Source: Candidatus Allofournierella merdipullorum (lineage in GTDB: Bacteria; Bacillota; Clostridia; Oscillospirales; Ruminococcaceae). Taken from it: 37,737 bases of DNA. The stretch spans positions 1-37,737 of the forward strand of contig DXBV01000021.1 in assembly GCA_019116345.1 (NCBI GenBank), given 5' to 3'. Positions within the stretch are counted from its first letter, which is position 1, and every line of letters begins with the position of its first letter. The translations under genes were made by a program, and so were the position numbers. Of this stretch, positions 24,741 through 33,806 are shown piece after piece. The notes beneath the pieces were generated by a model. That model ran no database searches. It had not been told where the DNA came from and saw only the letters and a program-made list of their open reading frames with translations.

Positions 24741-25466
24741 TTAATCTTGTTCGATTGCCACAACCACTGTGCGCGCGCCGTCCCAATCATAAGCACAGGT
24801 CACCAGCGTCAGCAGGCGATCCTGCTTCTGGGGAACGATTTCTGTCCCGGCCAGCATACTGCCGGCAAAGGAGAGAAAATCTTCATCCCCGGCAAACTGC
24901 GTCCTGTTAAACAGGAGCTTCGTCGTGTCAGTGGTCATTGCGGTCAAGATTCGGTATTCATGCGTCCCCTCTGCCGTTTGCAGGACAGCGATGGGATGCG
25001 CTTGCCGGAACTCCGGATCCGCCATTTTTTCAAGAACAGCGAACATGGTTCCATCATTCATGTTGTGACCGAACACTACCAGATTCCGGCTGTCCGGCAT
25101 GCAGTCATACTGGAAGAACAGGCTGCCGGCCATCCGCCACTTCATGTCGTAGTTTCGCCGGAGATACTTTTCCGGGTCTTCGGCACTGCTTTGCAATACA
25201 GGATAATCCACAACTGTGCCGGGAATGGTGAGCCATCCCTTCACATCCGGGTACTTTGCCTGTAGCGCCTCGAAGTCAAGCTGGGTTTCTTCTTTTCCAG
25301 CCGGTCCATCCCCGGAGAGGTCATCTTCGGGGATGGTGGTAAACTGGGCTTTCAGGTCCTGTGCTTCCGCTGCTGTCAGCCGGGGCTGAAAGGCAAACAG
25401 CCAGACCAGCCCCAGTAAGCAGATGCACAGGGTGCCGATGAGGAAACCCTTAGCGAAATGGCGCAT
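24741..25466 (-). CDS. srtB: Class B sortase
   Basis: 241 residues. An N-terminal membrane anchor (GFLIGTLCICLLGLVWLFAF) precedes the sortase beta-barrel. The catalytic His is in VVFGHNMNDGTMF (about residue 133), the Cys in TLVTCAYDWDGAR (about 224) and the Arg at about 232, giving the full His-Cys-Arg triad in the class B arrangement. Sortases cut a sorting motif and join the protein to peptidoglycan or to pilin subunits. The gene overlaps the upstream giant adhesin by one base (TGATG), whose C-terminus has VPQTG, so the adhesin is its obvious substrate. A terminator follows. Confidence 0.93.
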   Translation of the reverse strand: MRHFAKGFLIGTLCICLLGLVWLFAFQPRLTAAEAQDLKAQFTTIPEDDLSGDGPAGKEETQLDFEALQAKYPDVKGWLTIPGTVVDYPVLQSSAEDPEKYLRRNYDMKWRMAGSLFFQYDCMPDSRNLVVFGHNMNDGTMFAVLEKMADPEFRQAHPIAVLQTAEGTHEYRILTAMTTDTTKLLFNRTQFAGDEDFLSFAGSMLAGTEIVPQKQDRLLTLVTCAYDWDGARTVVVAIEQD

Positions 25467-28400
25467 CAGGATTCCTCGTCCTCATCATGGGTGCCGCTGC
25501 GTTTGAAGATCAGCAGCAGACCGCCGGCAGACAGTGCCGCAATAACGCCCAGCGCGATCCACAGCCAGTTCATATCGCCGGTCTGCGGAACAGTGGGGGT
25601 CGGAGGCACAGGAGTGGGAGTCGGAGGAGTCGGAGGTTCCGGCTTTTCCGGGGTGGGCGCGGGCGCATCCCGCATGACCACGGTCCCGTCTTCCATCAGG
25701 GTCCAGTGATCAAAGATCAGCCAATCTTTGTCCGTGCAGACATACACATCGTTTTCCGGCAGCAGGTTGCCAGCCTCATCCTGCCGCTGAACCAGCTTGA
25801 AGCGAATGCTTTCAGCCTTGGCAAAGCCGTTCGGGGCAATGGTTTCCACCAGCGTATAGACCTTGTTCAGTTCCAGGCCGCGGATCTCGACCGGCTTGTC
25901 GCCGCTGACCCACTGGCGCACAACAGCACCATTCTCGTCCTGGATCGTCAGGGTCGCACCGGGCAGTTCCTCGTCGCCGGTGAGCTGCCGCTTGCTGATG
26001 AACACGCTGGTCCCTTCGTTCTTGCACACGCTTTCCAGCACCTGGACTTTGGCCCCGGTGTAGGTAAAGATGAACTCCATCGGCTCATCATTCAGGAAGT
26101 AGCCGGTGGGTGCTCGCAGTTCACGGATGATGTACCGTCCGCTGTTCTGCTTATCGGTTTCACCATAGCGGGCATCCTGCATGGGCAGGTCGCAGTCGAA
26201 CACGACTACGCCGTCCTCGCCCGTGGGGGCAGAGGTCGCCAGCAGATCACCGGCTCGGAACAGGCGGTCGCCGTCGGCGTTGTAGATGTCATCCTGCGTA
26301 TACAGGTTAAACACCGCACCTGCCAGAGCCGCACCGGTTTTCTCGTCCAGCTTGATGACCTTGACCTGCGCTTTTTCCCGTTCGTTATGGAACTTCAAGA
26401 CCTGCTGTTCGGTGAACTCGGCAGTGGCATCTTCCGCATTGACGATCTCGAACTCGCTGGTGACAGCGTTGCAATCCTCGTCGGTGGAGGTGATGGCTTT
26501 GGCCATGACCACGCTATTGGTCTGCTCATCCCACTGGAAAGTCACATCGTAGCTCTGCGTGGTGCCGGTATAGCCGTAGGGAGGTTTGGTCTCCTCAATG
26601 TGATAGCTACCCAGCGGCAGGGTCACGGTGACCTCGCCAACCGTGTCATGGATGACGGACAGGAAATCGTAGGTAGCCTGGGTGCGGCCGGGCGCAAACA
26701 CAGACACATCGCTACTGCCGTCGCCGGTGGTGACTACCGCCACCACATCCCCCTTGGCATACCACAAGGTGCGGTTGCCGTCGGCGTCGGTCTGGCGGTC
26801 CTGGGTGTAGATATCCTCATTGGCCGTGATGGTGTACTGGGCACCGGCCAGCGGGCGTTCCTCCCAGGTGAAGTCACCGGGCCATGCTTCGCCAGAGAAC
26901 CAGGGGTCCAGGATGTCCAGACTCCAGTCCTGTTCCCAGCCGGTCAAAACTTCGCCCATTTTGCGAATCGTGAGGTTGCCGAGGGTTTCGTGGTTGATGT
27001 ACTCCTGGGTGAGAATGTACTCATCCATGCCGTTGACAGCATTGCCAACCACTTCCCAAGCAGAGTCGGAAGAGATCTCAAACTGAACCGTATAGGCTTC
27101 ATCGTTGAAGAAGCCGTTGGGGCCTTCCAGCTCTACGACCTCGTACCGGCCCAAGGGCAGTTTTTCGGGGGTCTTCATACGGCCCTCGCTGTCGGTATAG
27201 AACACATTGGTTTTTTCGGTCGGATCACCGCTGCTGGGATCGACCATGGACAGGCGCTCTTTGGTGCCATCCTCATGCAGCATATAGATGGCGAAAGAGG
27301 TGTTGGCCAGCTTGACTGCCTTGCCGGTCTCAGCATCCACCTTGACCAGCTTCAGATAGCCTTCCATTTCCTCATCGAGGATATTGTAGGTCAGGTAGCT
27401 GTTGCTGGGTTCGGTCACGCTGCCGTTGGGCTGGCACATGACGCTCTGCGGAGTAGTGCTGTCCACCGTAAAGCCAAAGGGATCACACTGGAACACGTCC
27501 TTGGGGATGGTGGTCTCAACGACAAGGTACTGACCATAGGGCAGGCCGGTCACCCGGAATACGCCCTCCTCATTGGTGAAGAGCTCGCTCAGACGATACT
27601 CATTGGTCGTGCCGGTGGGCACCCAGCCGAGACCGCTGCCGTTGGCATTGTCGCCCGCTTCGGTCAGCGTAGCATTGTAGGCATACACCAGATCGGTATC
27701 GCTTTCGAACATCCGGGCGATGGCCTGGGCTTCCTCGCTGAAATCATACTTGAGGGTCTCGCTGTCGTAGTTGTCCTTGCGGTAGGCGTCCAGCACGCTC
27801 TGGATATTGTAGCTGCCGTCCGGGGCGCGGGTAAACTGATTCGCCTTGCTCAGATCGGGGATGCGGTAAATGGTGAAGCCCGCACCTTCCAGCTTGGGAG
27901 CGGGACTGGCAGGGCCGGTGGTGCTCACCAGCTTGCGCAGTTCAAAACCGCCCTTCAGGACAGCGTCCAAACTCTGATTGCCTTCCCGAACCACATAGCC
28001 GGACTCATCGCCATAGGAAAGAGTTTTGTAGCGATTGACTTCATCGCAAAGGAATCCTTCGGCGTAGCTAAGGTAGTAGCCGTCGTAGGTCTTGGTGCCA
28101 TCCAGGGCACGGCCCTCAGCCACTGCGGAATACAGATTTTTGTAGACGTAGTCGGTATACTCGCCATCGGACTGCTCCAGGGGAGAATACCGGCCAGTCG
28201 GCTCCAGCTTGCGATCCAGTTCCGGGTACTGCCCGGTGATGTAGAACTTGCTGCCAGTATCCACCGGCAGCACAATGCCCGTAGCCCGTTCCACCAGATA
28301 GTACTCGCCCAGATAGAGGTTGCTGAACACCAGCAGACCGTCTTTGATCTCGGCGCTTGCCACCAGATGGTCTGTGCTGAGAATGGGCAGGTAGGCATCA

Positions 28401-31400
28401 TCCCAGCCGCTGTTGGTGCGTACCGTCGTATGCCAGATGGGGCTGCCGTCCTGATCGGTGATCTTGCTATAGTCCACCACACCGCTCACGCCATCGGGGT
28501 GCAGGATGTCCTCCGCCGCATACAGGTCGTACACGGCCCCTTCGATGCTGGCTTCACCATGAGGCGCAGTTCCGGGAACTTCCCAGTCTTCATCATTCTC
28601 GGCCATCGGGGTGGGGCGCAGCTGATCCAGGTCGGATTTAGCCAAGATGATCTCGCCCAGAACACGGTCATTCTTGAACACATTGTCCTGGGGAATCATG
28701 GTGTAGCTGTCCTCGTTGTTTGCGAGGCCGGTGCTGTCGGTCACATAGGTGCGGCCCGCATCCTGCGGCTGATCGTAGATGGTGACAGTGGCTTCCACGC
28801 CGTCGCTGGTCAGCAGCTTGGCGCCGCCGGTGTAGCTGGTGGCGATGTCGGCATTGTAGTCGGCGTTATCCAGCCAGATCACGCTGCCATCATTGTCCGC
28901 TGTAATTAGCAAATGATAGGCGCGCTTGCCCAGCGGGGTGCCGGACTCACCAGGATTGTCAATGTCGGTCCAATCACCAAAGTAACCGTCCGGCGCTTTG
29001 GTCTCGACGATGATAAATCTGCCCTGGTTGCGCTGGGTGTAGTACATGGTCCGGGAGGTATCAAACTCGGTACCGTAGTCGGTGCCATTGGCCACAGAGT
29101 AGGTGCCGTCCTCATTGCGGACAACAGTGTACTGATTGTACCCGCCAAAGGGGATATACTTCTGGGTCACAGTGTCCCATTCGAACACTTCGTACTGCGC
29201 GTCGGCTGCGATCTGTTTCCCGGTCTCGCTGTCCACCTTGGAGATGTTGACCTGCAGGCTCCACTCATCATTGCGCATGAGGTAGTCGTTCGCACTGTTC
29301 ATGGGAACAGAGATCGTCTGACTGCTGCCATGCTCACCGTCGAAGAATTCAAAGCCCACCGGGATCACGGTTTCGTCGAATCGGAAATCGATGCTTGCCA
29401 GCTGGCTTTTGGCTGTGGCGATGGCCCGATCCACCATGCCCTGGGCTTCTGCCCGCAGCTGGGACTCCGCACTGGCTTTGGCGCTGGCCGCCGCCGCGTC
29501 GGCTTCCGTCTGGCTGGCATAGGGACCTTCGTACCCGCTCCGGCTGCTGGTGGAGGTTTTGGTTACTGCGTAGTGCAGACTCCAGCTGGCGCTGGCGTCG
29601 CCACCCGTGGACTGATAGGAATCGTCCATGATATGGCCGCCGGTGGTCACCGTCTGCTTGTCCGCCGGAGTGATGCTCCAACTGCCGCCGTCGATGATGC
29701 CGCCTTTTTCGATGGGCTCAATTTCGATGGTGGCGCCGTCCACCTTTTCGCCGGTCTCCAGCCCGGTCTTGTCGGTGTTGACCGTGTACTTGACGTCAAA
29801 ACTGCCGCTGGCGGTCTGGGGAGAAGCGGTCCAACTGGCATAATATTCTGCACTGGCAGGCGGTACATCCGGGTTGATACTGCCGGTGGGAGGTCCGATC
29901 AGAGCGATGGTTTGCCAGCCGGAAATGGGCGGCTGATAAATATAGGTATAGTAGTCGCTTTCCGCCACATAGGTGGATATGCCACTATCCATCTGATTGA
30001 AAGAACCGATGTAACTCTTTGCCGCGACGCTATCGGGGTAATTGGTGATGACCCAACGCTGCACTTCATCATAGACGGAATCCATAGCAGCATCGGCACT
30101 CATCAGGCCCAGGCTCAACTGGCCGAGCCCGCCCCAGATGTTCACCTGGTTGCTGTAGTGGTCTCCGGGCGTATACTGGGCCGCTGTTACGATGGATGTG
30201 TGCGAGTAACTATATGTGGGGCAACCGTTAGGTTTTCCCTGCGCGCCGTGGGTGCAACAGTAGGCTTCCTGCCCGTTGAACCAAATCAACCATGTGCCAT
30301 TGACCTTTTGTACACTGGTGATTTTGCCGGTTTTTACATCCGGCTCGGGTCGAACTTCGTAGGTGCTTGCACCAACACCGGTCTGCACCTTTGCCGCAAT
30401 TTCTCCATCCAGTCGGACATTCAGGCTTTTTTCCTGCGTCGAACCGTCCGGGGTAGAATAGCGGAACGTCACAACAAAATCGTGATCCGCCTGGACGTAG
30501 ATGCCTGTCGTTACAGCAGATGCCTCTACATAGCTGGCATTGAGCAGAGCAACTGCTGTCTGCTCGTCGGCAACAGTGCCGTCATAGTCCAACAGGACTA
30601 CATCCTCCGGCAGAATGATCTGCGAAGTGCTGCCATTCGCAGGGTATTCCAACTGCGCAAAAACAGGAACGATGGCAAACGACTCGCCGGCCTGCCGAGG
30701 CACCGTGATAGTCAACCCATCCGAGTTCAGTGCTTCGGCATCCATGTAGCCAATGGCAGTCGACTGGTCATCGTTCCAGAGACCAATGCCGATTTTGGTA
30801 TCGCCGGTAGCGACAGGCAAACCATAGGAACCAATGTAGCTGCCGGTCGGCGCATCAGGCAAATCGTTGTAAAGCATTTCTGTGATCTCGCTCAGATCAG
30901 GAGGCGAACCGGCATCGGATTCGGGATCCTCCGTATCAGGCGCTATGGGATTCTCCATGGCAAACTGCATGGAAACGACGAGAGCCGCCAGCGCAGAGTA
31001 GGCCGCAGCAACAGATTCACTCTCTTTTTCCTCGTCGGGAATGGAAAAATAGAGATCCTCCGCCGCATAGACAGCAGCTGCAGCTTCATCCGATGCCGCG
31101 GTTGCCTCATCCAACGCCGCTGTCAATTCGGGATCTTCTTTGTTTGCCTGCCAAGCCTGGCTGGCCAATCCCCAAGCGTTGACTACGGCAAGGATCTGCT
31201 CTCGATCCAGCGCATCCACAGCATTGATGAACGCCTGGGCTTCTGCGCTCAGTCCCGCCTCTTGACCGGGAACTTCGGCGTTCCCTGAAGGCTCGCTTTC
31301 CGCTTCAGGCACGGACTCTGCACTTTCCGGGGTGGAGGGAACTTCCACCTCCGGCACCGCCGAGTTCGCCTCGCTCGTCGAGGCAGGCTCCGAGGTGTTG

Positions 31401-31501
31401 CTCTCCTGTGCAAAGGCAGGCGGAGCAAAGCAGGAGAGGCAGAGCATGAAGGCAAGCAGCAAAGCCGTAAAGCGATGCCGCAATTTGTATTTCTGTTTCA
31501 T
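25466..31501 (-). CDS. Giant thioester-domain/Cna-B (SpaA-like) cell-wall adhesin
   Basis: 2011 residues from ATG 31501, seven bases after GGAGG. Signal peptide 1-31 (hydrophobic core ALLLAFMLCLSC, then PPAFA), an acidic Ser/Glu/Pro linker, then a helical region (about 75-195). A likely thioester domain spans about 400-500: Cys in EAYCCTHG (about 413) and Gln in DEVQRWVI (about 480), the pair that forms the internal thioester. At least five Cna-B/SpaA-type domains follow, each beginning like LKLVKVDAETGKAV or VKVIKLDEKTGAAL and joined by isopeptide-type Lys. A Pro-rich wall spanner, VPQTG (about 1971), a membrane helix and a charged tail end it. It should be wall-anchored by the overlapping class B sortase and bind host surfaces covalently. 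Confidence 0.93.
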   Translation of the reverse strand: MKQKYKLRHRFTALLLAFMLCLSCFAPPAFAQESNTSEPASTSEANSAVPEVEVPSTPESAESVPEAESEPSGNAEVPGQEAGLSAEAQAFINAVDALDREQILAVVNAWGLASQAWQANKEDPELTAALDEATAASDEAAAAVYAAEDLYFSIPDEEKESESVAAAYSALAALVVSMQFAMENPIAPDTEDPESDAGSPPDLSEITEMLYNDLPDAPTGSYIGSYGLPVATGDTKIGIGLWNDDQSTAIGYMDAEALNSDGLTITVPRQAGESFAIVPVFAQLEYPANGSTSQIILPEDVVLLDYDGTVADEQTAVALLNASYVEASAVTTGIYVQADHDFVVTFRYSTPDGSTQEKSLNVRLDGEIAAKVQTGVGASTYEVRPEPDVKTGKITSVQKVNGTWLIWFNGQEAYCCTHGAQGKPNGCPTYSYSHTSIVTAAQYTPGDHYSNQVNIWGGLGQLSLGLMSADAAMDSVYDEVQRWVITNYPDSVAAKSYIGSFNQMDSGISTYVAESDYYTYIYQPPISGWQTIALIGPPTGSINPDVPPASAEYYASWTASPQTASGSFDVKYTVNTDKTGLETGEKVDGATIEIEPIEKGGIIDGGSWSITPADKQTVTTGGHIMDDSYQSTGGDASASWSLHYAVTKTSTSSRSGYEGPYASQTEADAAAASAKASAESQLRAEAQGMVDRAIATAKSQLASIDFRFDETVIPVGFEFFDGEHGSSQTISVPMNSANDYLMRNDEWSLQVNISKVDSETGKQIAADAQYEVFEWDTVTQKYIPFGGYNQYTVVRNEDGTYSVANGTDYGTEFDTSRTMYYTQRNQGRFIIVETKAPDGYFGDWTDIDNPGESGTPLGKRAYHLLITADNDGSVIWLDNADYNADIATSYTGGAKLLTSDGVEATVTIYDQPQDAGRTYVTDSTGLANNEDSYTMIPQDNVFKNDRVLGEIILAKSDLDQLRPTPMAENDEDWEVPGTAPHGEASIEGAVYDLYAAEDILHPDGVSGVVDYSKITDQDGSPIWHTTVRTNSGWDDAYLPILSTDHLVASAEIKDGLLVFSNLYLGEYYLVERATGIVLPVDTGSKFYITGQYPELDRKLEPTGRYSPLEQSDGEYTDYVYKNLYSAVAEGRALDGTKTYDGYYLSYAEGFLCDEVNRYKTLSYGDESGYVVREGNQSLDAVLKGGFELRKLVSTTGPASPAPKLEGAGFTIYRIPDLSKANQFTRAPDGSYNIQSVLDAYRKDNYDSETLKYDFSEEAQAIARMFESDTDLVYAYNATLTEAGDNANGSGLGWVPTGTTNEYRLSELFTNEEGVFRVTGLPYGQYLVVETTIPKDVFQCDPFGFTVDSTTPQSVMCQPNGSVTEPSNSYLTYNILDEEMEGYLKLVKVDAETGKAVKLANTSFAIYMLHEDGTKERLSMVDPSSGDPTEKTNVFYTDSEGRMKTPEKLPLGRYEVVELEGPNGFFNDEAYTVQFEISSDSAWEVVGNAVNGMDEYILTQEYINHETLGNLTIRKMGEVLTGWEQDWSLDILDPWFSGEAWPGDFTWEERPLAGAQYTITANEDIYTQDRQTDADGNRTLWYAKGDVVAVVTTGDGSSDVSVFAPGRTQATYDFLSVIHDTVGEVTVTLPLGSYHIEETKPPYGYTGTTQSYDVTFQWDEQTNSVVMAKAITSTDEDCNAVTSEFEIVNAEDATAEFTEQQVLKFHNEREKAQVKVIKLDEKTGAALAGAVFNLYTQDDIYNADGDRLFRAGDLLATSAPTGEDGVVVFDCDLPMQDARYGETDKQNSGRYIIRELRAPTGYFLNDEPMEFIFTYTGAKVQVLESVCKNEGTSVFISKRQLTGDEELPGATLTIQDENGAVVRQWVSGDKPVEIRGLELNKVYTLVETIAPNGFAKAESIRFKLVQRQDEAGNLLPENDVYVCTDKDWLIFDHWTLMEDGTVVMRDAPAPTPEKPEPPTPPTPTPVPPTPTVPQTGDMNWLWIALGVIAALSAGGLLLIFKRSGTHDEDEES

Positions 31502-31513
31502 CAATACCTCCAA

Positions 31514-31544
31514 TAAAAAAAGCACCTGCAAGTTGCAGGTGCTT
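31514..31544 (-). terminator. Strong terminator in the leader of the giant adhesin gene
   Basis: A perfect 11-base repeat (31521-31531 with 31533-31543, AGCACCTGCAA type) is followed on the minus strand by seven T. It lies 42 bases after the CAP-lipoprotein stop and only a few bases before the adhesin's Shine-Dalgarno sequence, so it either ends the upstream unit or attenuates the adhesin gene. Confidence 0.85.
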
Positions 31545-31585
31545 AGGTTGATTTGCTTGATTCTTTTGTGGTAGGGACCCTCTTG

Positions 31586-32296
31586 TTATCCGAAGGTCAC
31601 GGTCCAGTAGGTATACTGGCCCTCTGCGGTATCGCAGAACCAGCAGCTCACTCCCATGGTGGTGAAGTCCGGGTTTACGATATTGGCATAATGGTCGGCG
31701 CTGCCCTTCCAGGCTTCACAGACCTCGCTTGCGGAGCGCAGCGGTCCTTTGGCACAGATCTCGCTGCGGGTCGTCATGCCCGAATGATCGAACGGGCCGC
31801 CGGCCACGAAGCTTTCGCAGCGGGCGCTGGCTGCTTCGCTCAGGGACTCATCCATCGTGAGAGCTGACAACCCGGCCTCGGCCCGGATTGCATTGATGTT
31901 CTCCTGCACCGCCCAGTAGGCGGTGTCGCTGGAGTCGATGTACCACCACTTATCCGTGCCAGCCGCATATTCGAAGGGTACGGCGCCGTAGGCTGTCGTT
32001 GCCGCATCCGAGCCGCCGGTCTCATTATTTTGCTCGGTGTTTTCGGGGGGCTCCGCCGTGGCGTCAGGGGCCGGGGTCTGTGTGGGCTGGCTGCCGGCGG
32101 ACGTCGAATTGTCCGTACTGCTGGCGGCAACGGGCGACGGGGTGGGTTCAGCCCGGCTGTTTTCCACGGTCTGGCTGCTGAAAGCGGCTTCCGACTGAGT
32201 CATAGAGCTGCTCGGCGTTGATTGCGATCCGGTCGGCTGTGCTCCGCATCCGACCATACAGGCCAGGATCAAGACAGCGATCAAAGTTTTATACAT
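31586..32296 (-). CDS. CAP (SCP/PR-1) domain lipoprotein
   Basis: 236 residues from ATG 32296, eight bases after GGAG; the longer frame to 32506 lies inside the next gene upstream and is rejected. The N-terminus is a lipoprotein signal with lipobox MVGC (Cys at about residue 17). A Ser/Thr/Pro/Gln-rich linker of about 90 residues follows, then a CAP domain (about 125-236) with RAEAGLSALTMDESLSEAASARC, HSGMTTRSEI and a closing YTYWTVTFG. Bacterial CAP proteins are secreted or surface-bound, with unclear enzymatic role. It would sit on the outer face of the membrane. It precedes the giant adhesin, making a surface-cargo cluster. Confidence 0.9.
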   Translation of the reverse strand: MYKTLIAVLILACMVGCGAQPTGSQSTPSSSMTQSEAAFSSQTVENSRAEPTPSPVAASSTDNSTSAGSQPTQTPAPDATAEPPENTEQNNETGGSDAATTAYGAVPFEYAAGTDKWWYIDSSDTAYWAVQENINAIRAEAGLSALTMDESLSEAASARCESFVAGGPFDHSGMTTRSEICAKGPLRSASEVCEAWKGSADHYANIVNPDFTTMGVSCWFCDTAEGQYTYWTVTFG

Positions 32297-32331
32297 GGGT
32301 TCCACTCCTTTCAGTATGTACATGGTTTTAG

Positions 32332-32844
32332 TCAGCGGTCTTCCCGGCTGGCTTTTTTGCTTTTCTTGGTATGAGCAGGCGTCTGTTTCGCCTTCTCTTT
32401 CACGAGGCGGCATGCTTCTGCCTGAATGGGGGATGGGTCGATCCCATTTTGACGACATCCCTCCACAATGCCTTGCAGATATGCTTTGGAGGGCGGCGCC
32501 GGACACTCCTTGTAAGGGGCGTTCATGGTATAAACCATGACGGTCATTTTCTGCCCGCTGCTGTCGGTCACCTCGATGGGTTCTTTCCCGTAAAGGCGGG
32601 GGTATCCCTCGTAGAAGTCCAGATGCCTTTCATCGGCTTCAGAGATGTTCCAGAGAACGCCATCCACATGGCTGCCCGGCTGGGGCAGGATCGTGGCGAC
32701 CCCGGCATAACCGCTTCCGCAGAAGGTCAGGCGGTGATCGTCCACACGGGCCACACCTACGACCTCGGCGTCCGGGCAGCGGAAAGCCATCTGGTCCAGG
32801 TTCATATTGGAACCGTAGGCAAAATACAGTTTCTCGCTCAACAC
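32332..32844 (-). CDS. Gamma-glutamylcyclotransferase-like (GGCT/AIG2) protein
   Basis: 170 residues. The fold's signature YFAYGSNMN at the start gives the YGSN anion loop, and the catalytic Glu is in FYEGYPRLYG (about residue 80). A basic C-terminal tail follows. Members release 5-oxoproline from gamma-glutamyl amides. The gene comes eight bases after an amidoligase, and amidoligase-GGCT pairs are an established genomic association in bacteria and mobile elements, where one makes and the other removes or edits a gamma-glutamyl linkage. The start is GTG 32844 or TTG 32841 behind a G-rich GGGGGTGAA site. Confidence 0.88.
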   Translation of the reverse strand: MLSEKLYFAYGSNMNLDQMAFRCPDAEVVGVARVDDHRLTFCGSGYAGVATILPQPGSHVDGVLWNISEADERHLDFYEGYPRLYGKEPIEVTDSSGQKMTVMVYTMNAPYKECPAPPSKAYLQGIVEGCRQNGIDPSPIQAEACRLVKEKAKQTPAHTKKSKKASREDR

Positions 32845-32852
32845 TTCACCCC

Positions 32853-33806
32853 CTATCTTTCTTCTCTGTGCCTACCAGTCAGGCTTGGATAGTTGGAACG
32901 ATCATAACGCCAAGCCCGATCACCGGGCAGATTGGCGAGCAGATGCTCTCGAACATTTTTGTACTCAGGTCCGATCAGTCCGAGGCGCAACAGAAATGTA
33001 CGAAACGTAAAGGCTGGATTTTCGGAAATTTCCGTTTTCCGCATCAGTGTTTTCTTCTGGTTGATCGCCTGTGCGGAGATCGCCAAAGCCAACGTGATAT
33101 TCGCCCGGACTTTGCCTGCATGGAGGGTGCTTTCGAAACATCGCCATTCCAGCGTCCCACGGTAGAACACTGAATGCAAGTTCAGTGCATAGTACCGTGT
33201 CCAGTTGTAATGCTCGTAGCTTCCGTCATTGCCGCCATACCATTCCCGCTTCAGCCGCTCCATGCTGATGTTCGTGGGGAGCTTTCGGATCTTTTCCAGC
33301 ATGGGTTCCCGTACCTTCTGGCACCAGCGTTCCACTCTGGCCTCATTCACGTTGAGAGCTTTGAACAATATGTCCTCTTTGGAGTACATGATGGACAGAG
33401 CGTTTTTTAGGCTTTGCGGCGTATGGCGGGAGGCATCCACATGGACGTGCATCCCGCAGCTGCTGTTGACTACTGCCCCGGCATGGCGCAAGGTTCTCAC
33501 GACTTCCTGGAGCTTGCCCATTTCCTCGTAGCTCAACTTTGGCGAGTTCATCTCGACCTTGTAGATGCCGTCTGTTGTCGAGACCTGTCTGCGGCCTTCC
33601 CGCATGGTGGCCTTGATGCTGCCGTCGTATACAAACCGCCATCGTTTCCCGTCCTGATCGATCACTTCCCACGGATCATAGGTCGTGGACTCGTGGGTCT
33701 GACGGGCACGGGTCCCGAACAGGGCTGCCACCGCTTCTGCTGCCCGCTGACGGGTCAGCCCGGTCATTTCGATCTCACATCCGAAGGGCTGCTCCTTCAG
33801 GTCAAT
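32853..33806 (-). CDS. Amidoligase family protein, apparent ATT start
   Basis: 317 residues if read from ATT 33806, 304 from the first ATG (33767). The ATT start restores IDLKEQPFGCEIEMTGLTR; FGxEIE is the glutamine-synthetase-fold motif that carries ligand-binding Glu residues, so a start at ATG 33767 would delete essential residues. ATT is nine bases after GGAGG within GGAGGTGATG, and overlaps the upstream methyltransferase stop (ATTGA). Further motifs are NSSCGMHVHVDAS (about residue 115) and RGTLEWRCFES near 230. Amidoligases join an amino group to a carboxylate using ATP; the substrate here, perhaps a peptide or wall component, is unknown. It pairs with the GGCT-like gene downstream. Confidence 0.88.
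   Translation of the reverse strand: MDLKEQPFGCEIEMTGLTRQRAAEAVAALFGTRARQTHESTTYDPWEVIDQDGKRWRFVYDGSIKATMREGRRQVSTTDGIYKVEMNSPKLSYEEMGKLQEVVRTLRHAGAVVNSSCGMHVHVDASRHTPQSLKNALSIMYSKEDILFKALNVNEARVERWCQKVREPMLEKIRKLPTNISMERLKREWYGGNDGSYEHYNWTRYYALNLHSVFYRGTLEWRCFESTLHAGKVRANITLALAISAQAINQKKTLMRKTEISENPAFTFRTFLLRLGLIGPEYKNVREHLLANLPGDRAWRYDRSNYPSLTGRHREER

Noticed and set aside
25487-31288. Two very long plus-strand frames (1140 and 791 codons) opposite the giant adhesin
   Set aside because: The adhesin strand has full domain, signal and sorting-motif support; the antisense products have none.
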